This document shows positions 1-10,022 of a stretch of DNA of 64,000 bases, piece after piece. The notes beneath the pieces are model-generated. The model did no database searches and was not told where the DNA came from. It saw only the letters and a list, made by a program, of their open reading frames with translations. The DNA comes from Syntrophopropionicum propionicicum_A (GTDB lineage: Bacteria > Bacillota > Desulfotomaculia > Desulfotomaculales > Pelotomaculaceae). The stretch covers positions 19,348 to 83,347 of the forward strand of contig NZ_JBMGJC010000016.1 in NCBI RefSeq assembly GCF_048984525.1, given 5' to 3'. Positions within the stretch are counted from its first letter, which is position 1, and every line of letters starts with the position of its first letter. Position numbers and translations under genes: made by a program.

Positions 1-1732
<1,732 letters not shown>

Positions 1733-1787
1733 TAAACCATTCCTCCTAAATAAATGCAATAACCCATAACAAACATTTTAACATATT

Positions 1788-3215
1788 TCAGTACCTGTTA
1801 CAATCAAAAGCCAAATCTCCCGGAATTAGTTTAAGATGCAGCATTTTTCTGGTGCTGTCGCTAACTTTCCACTTCTCACCTGTCCTGATACCGCCTACCC
1901 AGATTATTTCCTTCGGTGTGCATACCAGGGGCAGGCGTTCCCTTTCTTCACGCGGTATTTTCTGCTTAATCAGGAAGTCCTTCAGCTTTATCTCTGAAAC
2001 TTGGCCGTAGGGATGAAAAACATCGCCTGCCAGGCGGCGCCTCACATATACTACGGGCGGCAATTTATCAAAGTCCAGCAAAGCCTCGCTCCCCGGCAGG
2101 CTGCGCGGATTGCGCTCACTCTCTCCGGAGGATAACTCAGCGCAAACAGTGGCGCCGATCTCCGGTATATAGGTCGCACCCGGCACCCGCAGCTCATATA
2201 TGTAGCCGGGCAGGGCCTTTTTCAGCGGAGCGCGCTTCAGCTCAAGGGCCGTATAGGTCCTGACGGCAAACACATTGCCGGGCATGACCGCCTGTGCGCC
2301 GGTGGCGCCGCTGCTGACCAAATCGAGCGCCGCTTCGGCATGCTGAAAATCTAAATGCCCCGCGCCGCCGGACACAACCTGCCAGGCCCGGCGCAAAACC
2401 CTGCGCCTGACTGCCAGCGGTGACTCAACAAGACGGTCCAGGCTTAGTGAGACAAGCCCGGTGTCTGATTTCAGAAGCGCTTCCTGAAGAGCTTTTTCCG
2501 CCAGGTGATCAAGATAGCTGTCTTCTTCCCGGCATATTTCGCCAAGCCTCATTAAAGCCGGGACAAGTTCCGGGTTGTATTCCTTTTCCAGCAGCGGTAC
2601 CAGGTTTAACCTGATCCTGTTCCTGGTATAAACGGGCTTTAAATTGGAAGAGTCATGGCGGAAAGCCAGGTCCATCTCGCTGCAATAACTTTCGATCTCG
2701 GAGCGCCGCACGTTTAAAAGGGGCCTGATATAAATTCCGTCGCGCACCGGCAGGATCCCTTTCAGTCCTCCCGTGCCCGTTCCCCTTAAAAAATTAAACA
2801 GGATCGTCTCGGCCTGGTCGTCCGCCTGGTGGGCGAGGGCAATTCTGGACGCTCCCACCCGGCCCGCGCACTCAAGCAAAAATTTGAAGCGGACTTCCCG
2901 GGCCGCCACCTGGTTGGACAGGCGGCGCCGGGCCCGGTATGACGGCACATCGACAGATTCCACCGTGGCAGGCAGGCCATAACGCTGCGCGGTCTCGGCA
3001 ACAAAAAAAGCGTCCTTTTCCGACTCTTCCCCTCGAAACATGTGGTTTAAATGCGCCACATGCAGGGATATACCCAGGTCATCCTTTAATTGATACAAGA
3101 TATGCAGGAGAGCTGTCGAATCCGGTCCGCCGGACACAGCTACCAAAACCTTATCGCCGCGCTCCACCATCCGGTGCCGTGATATATAATCGCTAACCTT
3201 CTGGAGCAGGTCCAT
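1788..3215 (-). CDS. tilS: tRNA(Ile)-lysidine synthase TilS
   Basis: Converts the wobble cytidine of the CAU-anticodon isoleucine tRNA to lysidine using ATP and lysine, so the tRNA reads AUA. The 475-residue protein has the PP-loop ATPase motif SGGPDST at residues 28-34, the N-type ATP pyrophosphatase domain to about residue 220, a middle helical domain and a C-terminal TilS_C domain. In that last domain a run near residue 390 (VRRRLAGDVFHPYG) matches the family's RxxxGDxFxPxG pattern. Length is normal. ATG at 3215 is preceded by a GGAAAGG-like ribosome site. It lies between the MFS exporter upstream and ftsH downstream on the same strand, the usual position in spore-forming Firmicutes apart from the missing hpt. 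Confidence 0.96.
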   Translation of the reverse strand: MDLLQKVSDYISRHRMVERGDKVLVAVSGGPDSTALLHILYQLKDDLGISLHVAHLNHMFRGEESEKDAFFVAETAQRYGLPATVESVDVPSYRARRRLSNQVAAREVRFKFLLECAGRVGASRIALAHQADDQAETILFNFLRGTGTGGLKGILPVRDGIYIRPLLNVRRSEIESYCSEMDLAFRHDSSNLKPVYTRNRIRLNLVPLLEKEYNPELVPALMRLGEICREEDSYLDHLAEKALQEALLKSDTGLVSLSLDRLVESPLAVRRRVLRRAWQVVSGGAGHLDFQHAEAALDLVSSGATGAQAVMPGNVFAVRTYTALELKRAPLKKALPGYIYELRVPGATYIPEIGATVCAELSSGESERNPRSLPGSEALLDFDKLPPVVYVRRRLAGDVFHPYGQVSEIKLKDFLIKQKIPREERERLPLVCTPKEIIWVGGIRTGEKWKVSDSTRKMLHLKLIPGDLAFDCNRY

Positions 3216-3336
3216 CTATGTTTACCTTTCCCATGAATAACACCTCGTTATTCCACACTGCCGTAAGCTTTTCCTGCTGTATTTCTTTAATCTACTGGCA
3301 AAATTACCTGCGGTCTCCAATAAACTTTGTCTTTTT

Positions 3337-4602
3337 TTATAATGAGCCGGTCTTATATGTAGTTTTACCGGTTTGCCGGATGATTTCACCTTTTATTATT
3401 GATACTTTTCCAGCGAACAAAACGGCTGCCAGCAGGCAGCTGATGCCGCCCCACATGATGGTGCCGGGCGCGCCGATGCGGCTGGCCAGCGCCCCCGCCA
3501 GCAGGCTGCCGAAAGGCGCCATGCCGAGAAACGACATGGTGTAAAGGCTCATCACCCGGCCTCGTTTATCGTCATCCACAATGGTCTGCAAAATGGTATT
3601 GTTGGATGCCATTTGGATCATCATGCCAAAGCCTGTCAGCAGCATCAGCGGCAGGGATATCCAAAAAACACGGGATTGCGAAAGCGCTGCCAGACCCAGG
3701 CCGAAAACACCCAAAGCTACCGGCAGCAGGTTGCCCAGCCCTTCCACGCTTTTGCGGACAGCAAGGTAAAGGGCGCCGATCACAGCTCCTATGCCTGAGG
3801 CTGTTATTAGAAATCCATATGTATCCGCCCCGCCGTATAAAACATCCCTGGCTATCACAGGTATCAGCACGGTATAGGGCATGCCGACGATACTGAAAGT
3901 CGCAGACAGGAACAAGATCGTCCGGATCGACCCGGAATTATAAGCGTAGCTGATCCCTTCCTTTAACTGCCGGAAGATGTTTGAACCCTGCTCCTCCCTC
4001 TTTCCGATATTTATTTTCATCGCCAGCAGGGCTATAATCACAGCTATATAACTGACAGCGTTAATTAAAAAACACATGCCTTCACCCAGCAGCGCGATCA
4101 GTATGCCGGCGATGGTGGGGCCAACCAGGCGGGCGCCGTTAAAAAGGAACGAGTTCAAGGCAATGGCGTTGGGCAGGTCCTCTTTTTTTTCCACCATTAA
4201 GACCACCAGGGACTGGCGGGCCGGTATGTCAAAAGAGTTCACCAGGCCGAGGAAGATACTTAAAACAATAAGATGCCAGACGGTTATCACGCCGGTAAGG
4301 GTCAGCCCGGCTGTAATAAAGGCCTGGATCATTGCGAGGGCCTGGGTCCCAATCAGGATATGGCGGCGGTTCCACCGGTCCGCCAGGACGCCGGCAATAG
4401 GGGCGAAGACAAAACTCGGAATTTGACCGGCAAATCCGACCACGCCCAGAAGAAGCGTGGAGCCGGTGAGGCGGTAAACCAGCCAGCTCATGGCTATCGA
4501 CTGCATCCAGGTCCCAATTAACGAGATGCCCTGGCCGGTGAAAAAAAAGCGGTAATTCCTGCTGGAAAGGGCCCGTATAATATTTGTATTTGGAAGTGCC
4601 AT
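3337..4602 (-). CDS. MFS transporter, EntS/MFS_3-like exporter
   Basis: A 421-residue integral membrane protein with about twelve hydrophobic segments and the look of the enterobactin-exporter (EntS)/MFS_3 branch of the major facilitator superfamily. It starts with a short cytoplasmic LSSRNYRFFFTGQGIS region and carries an ADRWNRR loop-2/3 motif (about residues 79-85) typical of MFS proteins. Substrate cannot be told from sequence. I prefer ATG at 4602, preceded by AAAGGTG; a GTG at 4611 is in frame but lies inside that ribosome site. It is inserted between spoIIE and tilS on the same strand, and is not part of the usual conserved block as far as I know. A 120-bp gap to tilS shows no clear terminator. 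Confidence 0.85.
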   Translation of the reverse strand: MALPNTNIIRALSSRNYRFFFTGQGISLIGTWMQSIAMSWLVYRLTGSTLLLGVVGFAGQIPSFVFAPIAGVLADRWNRRHILIGTQALAMIQAFITAGLTLTGVITVWHLIVLSIFLGLVNSFDIPARQSLVVLMVEKKEDLPNAIALNSFLFNGARLVGPTIAGILIALLGEGMCFLINAVSYIAVIIALLAMKINIGKREEQGSNIFRQLKEGISYAYNSGSIRTILFLSATFSIVGMPYTVLIPVIARDVLYGGADTYGFLITASGIGAVIGALYLAVRKSVEGLGNLLPVALGVFGLGLAALSQSRVFWISLPLMLLTGFGMMIQMASNNTILQTIVDDDKRGRVMSLYTMSFLGMAPFGSLLAGALASRIGAPGTIMWGGISCLLAAVLFAGKVSIIKGEIIRQTGKTTYKTGSL

Positions 4603-4884
4603 TAATAACACCTTTAGTATTCTGTTGTTTTTTCTGCTTCTTTATTAATATCATAAAAACGCCATGGATTACAGGTGTTAAAAAAAGAAAGGACCCACCC
4701 GGTGAGACATATGAGGTGGGAGATGAGACGCGGGAAAAACTGAAACATGAGAGCTGTATTATTTACAGCTTTGGCAGCCATTAAGACGTGTGACCATGGA
4801 ATGAGAGGTGAGATGCATACAAATAAAACATACAATGTCAGTGGAAAGGGGACGCACCACGTTGCAGGTGGCTTCAGCCGTTCA

Positions 4885-4940
4885 GCGGAATGGGGACACC
4901 CCTTTCTCACAGGCATTCCTGCATGCGAGGAATGTCCCCG
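4885..4940. repeat. REP-like palindromic repeat, copy 1
   Basis: A 56-bp unit with outer arms GGGGACA and TGTCCCC and an inner palindrome CATTCCT-GCATGCG-AGGAATG. The same sequence recurs at 45676-45731, 46167-46222 and 60790-60843 with few changes, always between genes. It lies in the 393-bp spacer between the MFS gene and spoIIE, where I see no gene. Confidence 0.9.
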
Positions 4941-4943
4941 GTT

Positions 4944-4970
4944 GGAATGGCGGGTTAAAACCCGCCCTAC
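4944..4970. repeat. GGCGGG...CCCGCC hairpin repeat, copy 1
   Basis: A short hairpin (GGCGGGTT / AACCCGCC, then CTAC) directly after the REP-like unit. Closely related copies are at 45800-45826 and 46053-46079, again beside the other repeat family. Confidence 0.85.
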
Positions 4971-4995
4971 AAACAAAGAGGAATGGCCCCGCGTG

Positions 4996-7461
4996 CTAAT
5001 TTTTATATTTTAGGTATCTCTGCTTTTCCACCCTGGCCACCAGGACGGTCATATCGTCCGGAGCCCTGGCAACTCCTCCGGCCCCGGTCTGGGCCAGCTT
5101 CAAAAAGAGGTCCGCTATCTCCTGCGGCTGCATATCATTAACGTCCGACAGTATCCCGGCCAGCCATTCTTCCCGGTCGCCGGTTCCCTTATAGGAGTCC
5201 AAAACCCCGTCGGTTACCATTACCAGCAGGTCGTCCGGCTCTAAAATCCTGCCTATGGTGGCCACTTCTATATCATCTATAATACCTACCGGCAGGGAGC
5301 TTGCTTTAATCAGCTCAACCTGCCCGCCGTGGACAAAAAATGTTGAGACAGCCCCGATTTTTACAAAATCAGCCTGCCCGCTGCACAGGTTGATCACAGC
5401 CATGTCCACCGTGGCAAAACTCTCGCCGGGCGAGCGTAAAACCAGGATTGAGTTAATCGTCTTTATAGCCAGGTCCTGCCCGAAACCGCATTCAAGAAGA
5501 TGCCGCAACAACAATAAAGTCGTGCCGCTTTCCAGGGCCGCCCGCGGGCCGCTGCCCATCCCATCGCTCAGCGCCAGGGCAAAACGACCGCCCTTGAGGT
5601 GGAAAAAAGCGTAACTGTCTCCGGATACAATGCTCCCGTTCCTGCCAATTCCCGCCACCCCCAATGTAAGCCGGTAATTGAGGTCCGGATAAAACCTCAG
5701 GTGGCAGGAAACCTCCCCTCCCCTGGCGGTGCAAATGGAAGCGGCGGAGTAAAGCGGCTGTTCCAGCGCCCTTGACAGCAGCGGCATTATTATGTCCTTG
5801 CAGTTCATCCCCCCGCCGCATGACTGCAGCGCAAGGGACACCTCGATCCCTTTGCCGTCCTGGCGGTGTATTGACAGGCTGTCCACCTGCACTCCCGCCT
5901 CTTTCAGTTTTCTGCGCAGGGCGGGCTCCAATCCCCCTGCCTCAACCTCAAACTCGAGTTCCGCCGGCAGGCCGTCAATAACTTCGGAGATGCCCCTGAG
6001 CTGTTCAGAAACGACCTGCCTGCTTTCCATCAGGCGGTGAGACCAGTAGCGGTTCAGGTTGTAAGTTTCATAGAGGCAGCTTACGGTGATGGCCAGCTCT
6101 TTGGTCCGGGAGCAGCGCCTCTTGATCTCCTCCGGCAGGTTGTCAGGCGAGACCTGTCCAAACAGTTCCACCTGGGCCAGGAGATCAATCAGGCCCTGGT
6201 AAGTCTTGTAAAACTCCCTTTCCCAGCAGGTGCGGTAGAATGAACAGCTGCTGCATACCTTTTCGCTCACCAGGTTCAACAGTTTTTGTAGGTTTTGTTC
6301 TTCCCAGTTCTGGCCGGCGGTAGACGATACCTGTTCAAAAGTCCTTGAAAGCTCGTTGAATACCCTCGCCCAGCCCGATATCCGCTCCTTAAAAATTTCC
6401 TTGTAATAACCTTCTTCCGGGTGGCTCTCGGGCTTTTCCGCCGCCAAGCCCAGGGTGGATTTCAGATCAGTTATGAAAAACATGGGCACCAGTAAAAAAA
6501 GCAGCGTGGCGATACCGGTTTCCAGCAGCATGGCAACCATATTTTCGTAATCGTTGATAAATACGGTAAGAATAATATTGCCCAGGAGAAATCCCGTGGC
6601 CACTCCCGCTTTGCCGAAATTCTTGCAAACACCTGCCAGCAAACCGGCAAATGAATAGGCGCCTACCATGACCGGCCCATTTACATAAGCCAGGCCCGGG
6701 ACAGTCCCCATGACAGCGCCGGCGGCCGCGCCGGAGCCGGCGCCGCCGATAACCGCCACCATCAATATGGTAAACTTGCTCAGGGTCCCCTTTAAAGTTA
6801 CCGTTTCATAACTGAGATCACCAGTCCCGGCAATAATACCTCCGAAAATCAGCAGGATGCAAAATATTTCTTCCCCGGACAAGGGGCGCGAACTGTCGGG
6901 CTTCCGTTTAACAGCTTCAATACCGTGTACCATAACCGGGGCCAGTACCGCGGCGAATACAGCTTCAAACAGGATGCTGAAATAACCGTAGGAAGAGGGC
7001 GAGTTAAACGTTATCAATGATGTTTTTACCACCACAATCACGGCCAGCACCAATGACGGCAGTACCAGCCACGGCCTTTTTACATCCGGGGGGATCGACC
7101 TGACTAAAAACCAGAGACAGAGTACGGAAATGACCGATCCGGCCAGGGGTATGCCCCGGCTTACGGTAACAAGACCCAGGATTACGGCCGGTATCGCCAG
7201 GACCCCCCCGCGGCCGCAGGCCCTGACCGCGGCTGCCACCAGGGCCGTCCCAAAGGGCGACAGCTCGCCCAGCAAAACCGCCCGGCCCAGGAAAAAACCC
7301 ACGCAGGCAAGAGCCATCGCTTCAGCGGTAAAGATCTCCACCGCCTTTTCTCTTACCTGGGGGAGACGCTTTTTGGCATTGTTTATACCGGCCCAGCGCC
7401 GGTGTTTCTTTTTGCCCTCCGGCACGCGGTGGTATGGATAAATATCCGGACTCTCAAACAA
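4996..7461 (-). CDS. spoIIE: Stage II sporulation protein E (SpoIIE), PP2C phosphatase
   Basis: Membrane phosphatase of the polar septum that dephosphorylates SpoIIAA and so releases sigma-F in the forespore. The 821-residue protein has a short basic N-terminus, about ten membrane segments up to residue 340, a central regulatory region with cysteine pairs (CSSCSFYRTC near 390), and a C-terminal PP2C domain with the metal motif DGMGSG near residue 631. Length matches Bacillus SpoIIE. The start is a TTG at 7461 with GGGTGA 4 nt upstream. Upstream is a hairpin overlapping a putative sigma-A promoter with a 21-bp spacer, described separately. Product is certain; the start codon is likely. Confidence 0.96.
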   Translation of the reverse strand: MFESPDIYPYHRVPEGKKKHRRWAGINNAKKRLPQVREKAVEIFTAEAMALACVGFFLGRAVLLGELSPFGTALVAAAVRACGRGGVLAIPAVILGLVTVSRGIPLAGSVISVLCLWFLVRSIPPDVKRPWLVLPSLVLAVIVVVKTSLITFNSPSSYGYFSILFEAVFAAVLAPVMVHGIEAVKRKPDSSRPLSGEEIFCILLIFGGIIAGTGDLSYETVTLKGTLSKFTILMVAVIGGAGSGAAAGAVMGTVPGLAYVNGPVMVGAYSFAGLLAGVCKNFGKAGVATGFLLGNIILTVFINDYENMVAMLLETGIATLLFLLVPMFFITDLKSTLGLAAEKPESHPEEGYYKEIFKERISGWARVFNELSRTFEQVSSTAGQNWEEQNLQKLLNLVSEKVCSSCSFYRTCWEREFYKTYQGLIDLLAQVELFGQVSPDNLPEEIKRRCSRTKELAITVSCLYETYNLNRYWSHRLMESRQVVSEQLRGISEVIDGLPAELEFEVEAGGLEPALRRKLKEAGVQVDSLSIHRQDGKGIEVSLALQSCGGGMNCKDIIMPLLSRALEQPLYSAASICTARGGEVSCHLRFYPDLNYRLTLGVAGIGRNGSIVSGDSYAFFHLKGGRFALALSDGMGSGPRAALESGTTLLLLRHLLECGFGQDLAIKTINSILVLRSPGESFATVDMAVINLCSGQADFVKIGAVSTFFVHGGQVELIKASSLPVGIIDDIEVATIGRILEPDDLLVMVTDGVLDSYKGTGDREEWLAGILSDVNDMQPQEIADLFLKLAQTGAGGVARAPDDMTVLVARVEKQRYLKYKN

Positions 7462-7512
7462 AAAATCACCCGCTTATACTATTTCTACAATATTATTATA
7501 GTATAAGCGGGT
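7462..7512 (-). terminator. Hairpin terminator downstream of ppx, overlapping spoIIE promoter
   Basis: A perfect 15-bp inverted repeat (arms 7468-7482 and 7498-7512, 15-nt loop). On the minus strand it is followed by GA and six T, so it reads as an intrinsic terminator for the ppx transcript. Its last bases also form part of the spoIIE ribosome site. Confidence 0.75.
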
Positions 7513-7527
7513 GGAAATTTTTGTCAT
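7495..7527 (-). promoter_or_regulatory. Candidate Spo0A-controlled promoter of spoIIE
   Basis: On the minus strand ATGACA (7527-7522) and TATAAT (7500-7495) are separated by exactly 21 bp. The Bacillus subtilis spoIIE promoter has the same unusual 21-bp spacing and is activated by Spo0A. TGACAAA (7526-7520) matches six of seven bases of a Spo0A box (TGNCGAA). The start would fall near 7488, inside the terminator loop. Confidence 0.5.
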
Positions 7528-7540
7528 CTTTGGTACCTTA

Positions 7541-8425
7541 TTAATTATTTATTCCGACCTCTTCCAACGCTAAACCGTAAAGAATGTCGCATTCGCTGAC
7601 AAGCATCGGGGAAAGGCCGAGGTTTTCCATGATTATCCTGACAATATTTACTCCCGCCACAATTATATCAGCCCTTTCAGGCTGGAGCCCCGGCACTTTT
7701 TTTCGTTCCTCAACAGTCATACCCTGCAGCATTTTCAGGATCCTGCCCACGCTCTGTACGCTCAGGCGATAACCGTGCACCCGTTCCGGGTCGTAAAGCG
7801 CAAGCTCCTGGTCCATGGCGGCCAGGGTCGTGATTGTCCCCCCCACCCCCACCAGGCATTCCGGTAAACAGCTCTTGACTTCCTCAAGGGGGGTCCGCAG
7901 GATATTATATGTCTCAGCCTCGTCCGCGCCGGCAGCTGTGAGCCGTACCGCCCCGGCTTTTACACTGGTAAGGTTAAGCCGGCCGCCACACATCCAGATG
8001 AATTCCGTGCTGCCGCCGCCGATATCAATGACCAGGGTGGAGCATGGATCGACTTGCAGGCCGGAAAGCACTCCCCGGTAGCTCAGGGCAGCTTCCTCCT
8101 CACCGCTGAGCACCCTTACCGCCAAACCAGTCCTTTTCTTAACCAGCCCCAGAAAATTCTCCCGGTTGGAAGCGTCACGCACGGCGCTGGTGGCCGCGGC
8201 CACCACCGCTTCCGCCCCCAGGTTTACTGCTTTTTGATAAAAAAGTCCAACCGCGTCAGCGGCAGCCAGCATAGTTTCAGGCAGCAGCTTCCCGCCGGCC
8301 ATACCCTTGCCGAGGCGGGTGGTGGCCAGGCCGGTCTCAATTCTGTTTAATCTACTGCCGTTATATTCGGCTACCAGGAGCCTGGTTGAATTTGTCCCTA
8401 TATCAATAGAAGCAACCCGCTTTAT
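7541..8425 (-). CDS. Ppx/GppA-family exopolyphosphatase/pppGpp phosphatase
   Basis: Hydrolyses polyphosphate or (p)ppGpp using a sugar-kinase/Hsp70-type fold. The phosphate-binding loop DIGTNSTR (residues 8-15) and a later DIGGGSTEF (about 134-142) are present. The first ATG in frame (8302) would drop the first 41 residues and that essential loop, so the real gene must start further up. The open frame reaches back only to a TGA at 8437-8435, and no ATG, GTG, TTG or CTG occurs before the loop. I therefore place the start at an ATA (8425 or 8428), 7-10 nt after a good GGGGTG ribosome site. From 8425 the protein is 294 residues, the family's usual length. A one-base sequence error in the A/T run is an alternative. 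It lies between the S1-domain gene and spoIIE. Confidence 0.88.
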   Translation of the reverse strand: MKRVASIDIGTNSTRLLVAEYNGSRLNRIETGLATTRLGKGMAGGKLLPETMLAAADAVGLFYQKAVNLGAEAVVAAATSAVRDASNRENFLGLVKKRTGLAVRVLSGEEEAALSYRGVLSGLQVDPCSTLVIDIGGGSTEFIWMCGGRLNLTSVKAGAVRLTAAGADEAETYNILRTPLEEVKSCLPECLVGVGGTITTLAAMDQELALYDPERVHGYRLSVQSVGRILKMLQGMTVEERKKVPGLQPERADIIVAGVNIVRIIMENLGLSPMLVSECDILYGLALEEVGINN

Positions 8426-8445
8426 TATAAAACATCACCCCTTAA

Positions 8446-8476
8446 AATAATAAAAGCAATTCCGCGTGAGAATTGC
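8446..8476 (-). terminator. Intrinsic terminator after the S1-domain gene
   Basis: Perfect 7-bp stem GCAATTC/GAATTGC (8456-8462, 8470-8476). On the minus strand it is followed by a T-rich run, 12 bp after the S1-gene stop. Confidence 0.8.
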
Positions 8477-8487
8477 CTCGCATATTT

Positions 8488-8880
8488 TTATTCCGTTTTT
8501 TTGCCGGAGCCGCGCCCGCCCCTTTTTGATTCCGTGTTTCTCTTCAAGACCTGCTGGCGCTCCTCGCTCTCTTTCATGAACTTGGCCAGTCTCTCTTCAA
8601 AGGAGGGCTGAAACTTTTTCTTCGGAGCACGAGCCGAAGGATTTGCCTGCTTCATCGAAAGCCCTATCTTGCCCTTCGGATCTACCGAAATCACCTTTAC
8701 CGTGACTTTATCGTTTGCTTTTAGAAAATCATTTACGTCCTTGACATATACCTCGGCAATTTCTGAAATATGGACCAGACCAGTCTCTCCGCCGGGCAGC
8801 TCAATAAATGCACCGAAATTCGTAATTCCGGTAACTATGCCGTCCAAGACGCTCCCCAGCTCAATCGGCATAACTGACAA
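8488..8880 (-). CDS. S1 RNA-binding domain protein (YabR-like)
   Basis: A 130-residue protein with one S1 (OB-fold) RNA-binding domain over about residues 8-80, showing VTGITNFGAFIELPGG and GLVHISEIA, which are core S1 motifs. A basic, low-complexity tail follows (ending RGGRGSGKKTE). In spore-forming Firmicutes this gene (YabR in Bacillus) follows divIC, as here. The exact role is unknown; RNA or ribosome binding is inferred from the domain. The start is a TTG at 8880, 4 nt after AGGAGG; an ATG at 8871 (13 nt away) is possible. Its own terminator ends the transcript before ppx. Confidence 0.9.
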   Translation of the reverse strand: MSVMPIELGSVLDGIVTGITNFGAFIELPGGETGLVHISEIAEVYVKDVNDFLKANDKVTVKVISVDPKGKIGLSMKQANPSARAPKKKFQPSFEERLAKFMKESEERQQVLKRNTESKRGGRGSGKKTE

Positions 8881-8972
8881 AATTCCTCCTTAAGAACTTC
8901 AAAAACCTAGTGTAATTATATGCGAACCGACTGGATAGTGTCAAGAAACATCTGGCTTATCACTGTTTAACT

Positions 8973-9395
8973 TTAGTCAGCTATTATATTTTCTTCGGAA
9001 GGGGCTTCAACCTCCTGGAGCTTGGTTCCCTCAGCAACGGTAACGATCCTGGTTTCACCCGGTTTGATCAGGCCGATTTTCTCCCTGGCAGTCTTTTCTA
9101 TGTAAGCGTCGCTTTGCGCCAGGCGCAGCTCTTCACGCAGGGCGGCGTTTTTCTGCTGCATTTCCTGCACTTGCAGCTGTATGTTATGCACATCTCTCTG
9201 CATAACGTAAAGCTTGCTGAACTGGGAGCAAAACGATATAACAAGGTATACCAAAAGAAGGGACAGCACCACGGCCGGGAGCCTGCTTCTGGAGATGTTG
9301 AATGATTTTTTGGCCCTGGCCCTTGGCCGGGGGATTTCCGTCTCTTCTTCCCGGCGGGAATAAAATATGTCTTCTTTCCTCAGCGGCTGGCTCAT
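8973..9395 (-). CDS. divIC: Septum formation initiator FtsB/DivIC family protein
   Basis: Small bitopic division protein that with FtsL-type partners links the early and late divisome. The 140-residue sequence has a basic cytoplasmic N-terminus, one membrane segment (about residues 38-57), then a coiled coil with heptad-like leucines and glutamines (about 62-105) and an acidic tail. The motif KTAREKIGLIKPGE near 107-120 is the usual DivIC/FtsB end of the coil. ATG at 9395 follows AGGAGGA and overlaps the stop of the upstream HTH gene by 4 bp, so the two are translationally coupled. Confidence 0.9.
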   Translation of the reverse strand: MSQPLRKEDIFYSRREEETEIPRPRARAKKSFNISRSRLPAVVLSLLLVYLVISFCSQFSKLYVMQRDVHNIQLQVQEMQQKNAALREELRLAQSDAYIEKTAREKIGLIKPGETRIVTVAEGTKLQEVEAPSEENIIAD

Positions 9396-9628
9396 GCTTT
9401 ATCCTCCTCTTCCTCATCGATGCCAAAGAGGGCCAGGTTCTGACCCGGTATAATGATAACGACCTCGTAGCCTTTGGTCCTGGCCCGGTTATATAAAGTT
9501 GATACGGTACTGGGGCTTAGATTCAGCTGTTTGGCAATCTTGTCCGTCGAGTAGCCCATTTCTTTCAATGAAACTACCTGCCGCTCGCGGAAACTCAGCC
9601 TTTCGACGCCCCTTATTTCAATTTTCAT
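9392..9628 (-). CDS. Small helix-turn-helix protein (sigma-70 region 4-like)
   Basis: A 78-residue protein made mostly of a LuxR/sigma-70-region-4-type helix-turn-helix (about residues 9-55, with LSFRERQVVSLKEMGYSTDK and the recognition-helix part LSPSTVSTLYNRAR), followed by a short acidic tail. It probably binds DNA, but no target is known. It overlaps divIC by 4 bp and is read with it, so it may tune division or sporulation genes. This is the gene at which the conserved block is interrupted: yabQ, the expected upstream neighbour, is 51 kb away. The 194 bp upstream show no clear promoter. Confidence 0.75.
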   Translation of the reverse strand: MKIEIRGVERLSFRERQVVSLKEMGYSTDKIAKQLNLSPSTVSTLYNRARTKGYEVVIIIPGQNLALFGIDEEEEDKA

Positions 9629-9805
9629 AACCGCCGGCTCCTGCCTTTAATTACAAGCACACTACAAAATGTGTACAAAGTAATTACAAATCTTCTACAT
9701 AAGAATAAGAATTCCTTCACGGTCAAGAAAAAAAATTATTTCGGTACCCGGTACCAAGTTAAGTTGGGCGCCTGGCTCTTAACTTATTCTGCTCCTGGTA
9801 AACAC

Positions 9806-9992
9806 ATTGACAGGATTTACAGGATTAAAAGAAATTAAACATGATAAATGTAGTAATAATACCTTGTCTTTTCTGCGTTTAGCGTGGATGTCCAATTTGT
9901 TAGAGGCAAAAAAAAGTGAGACAAGAAAACTCTTGTCCCATCAGTAGGTCGTATCCTGTTAATCAATTTAAATCTTGTTAATCCTGTCAAAT
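9806..9992. repeat. Element with imperfect ~20-bp terminal inverted repeats
   Basis: ATTGACAGGATTTACAGGATT (9806-9826) is mirrored, with about three mismatches, by 9971-9992 on the other strand. The 187-bp unit lies in the 394-bp spacer between the HTH and SLH genes and holds no convincing gene; a terminator hairpin lies inside. GACAGGATTWACAGGATT-type inverted repeats are common as small dispersed elements in anaerobes, so this may be a non-autonomous element. Confidence 0.5.
9908..9937 (-). terminator. Intrinsic terminator after the SLH gene
   Basis: Stem GACAAGA/TCTTGTC (9920-9926, 9931-9937). On the minus strand it is followed by TCAC and eight T. It lies 85 bp after the SLH-protein stop and probably ends that transcript. 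Confidence 0.7.
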
Positions 9993-10022
9993 TGTTTTTA
10001 CGCCGCGTTAGCGGCATAATGC

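Noticed and set aside
4584..5013. Several short frames in the MFS-spoIIE spacer
   Set aside because: They cover the REP-like palindromes and have no ribosome sites.
9835..10017. 60-codon minus-strand frame after the SLH gene
   Set aside because: It lies within the inverted-repeat element and across its terminator hairpin.
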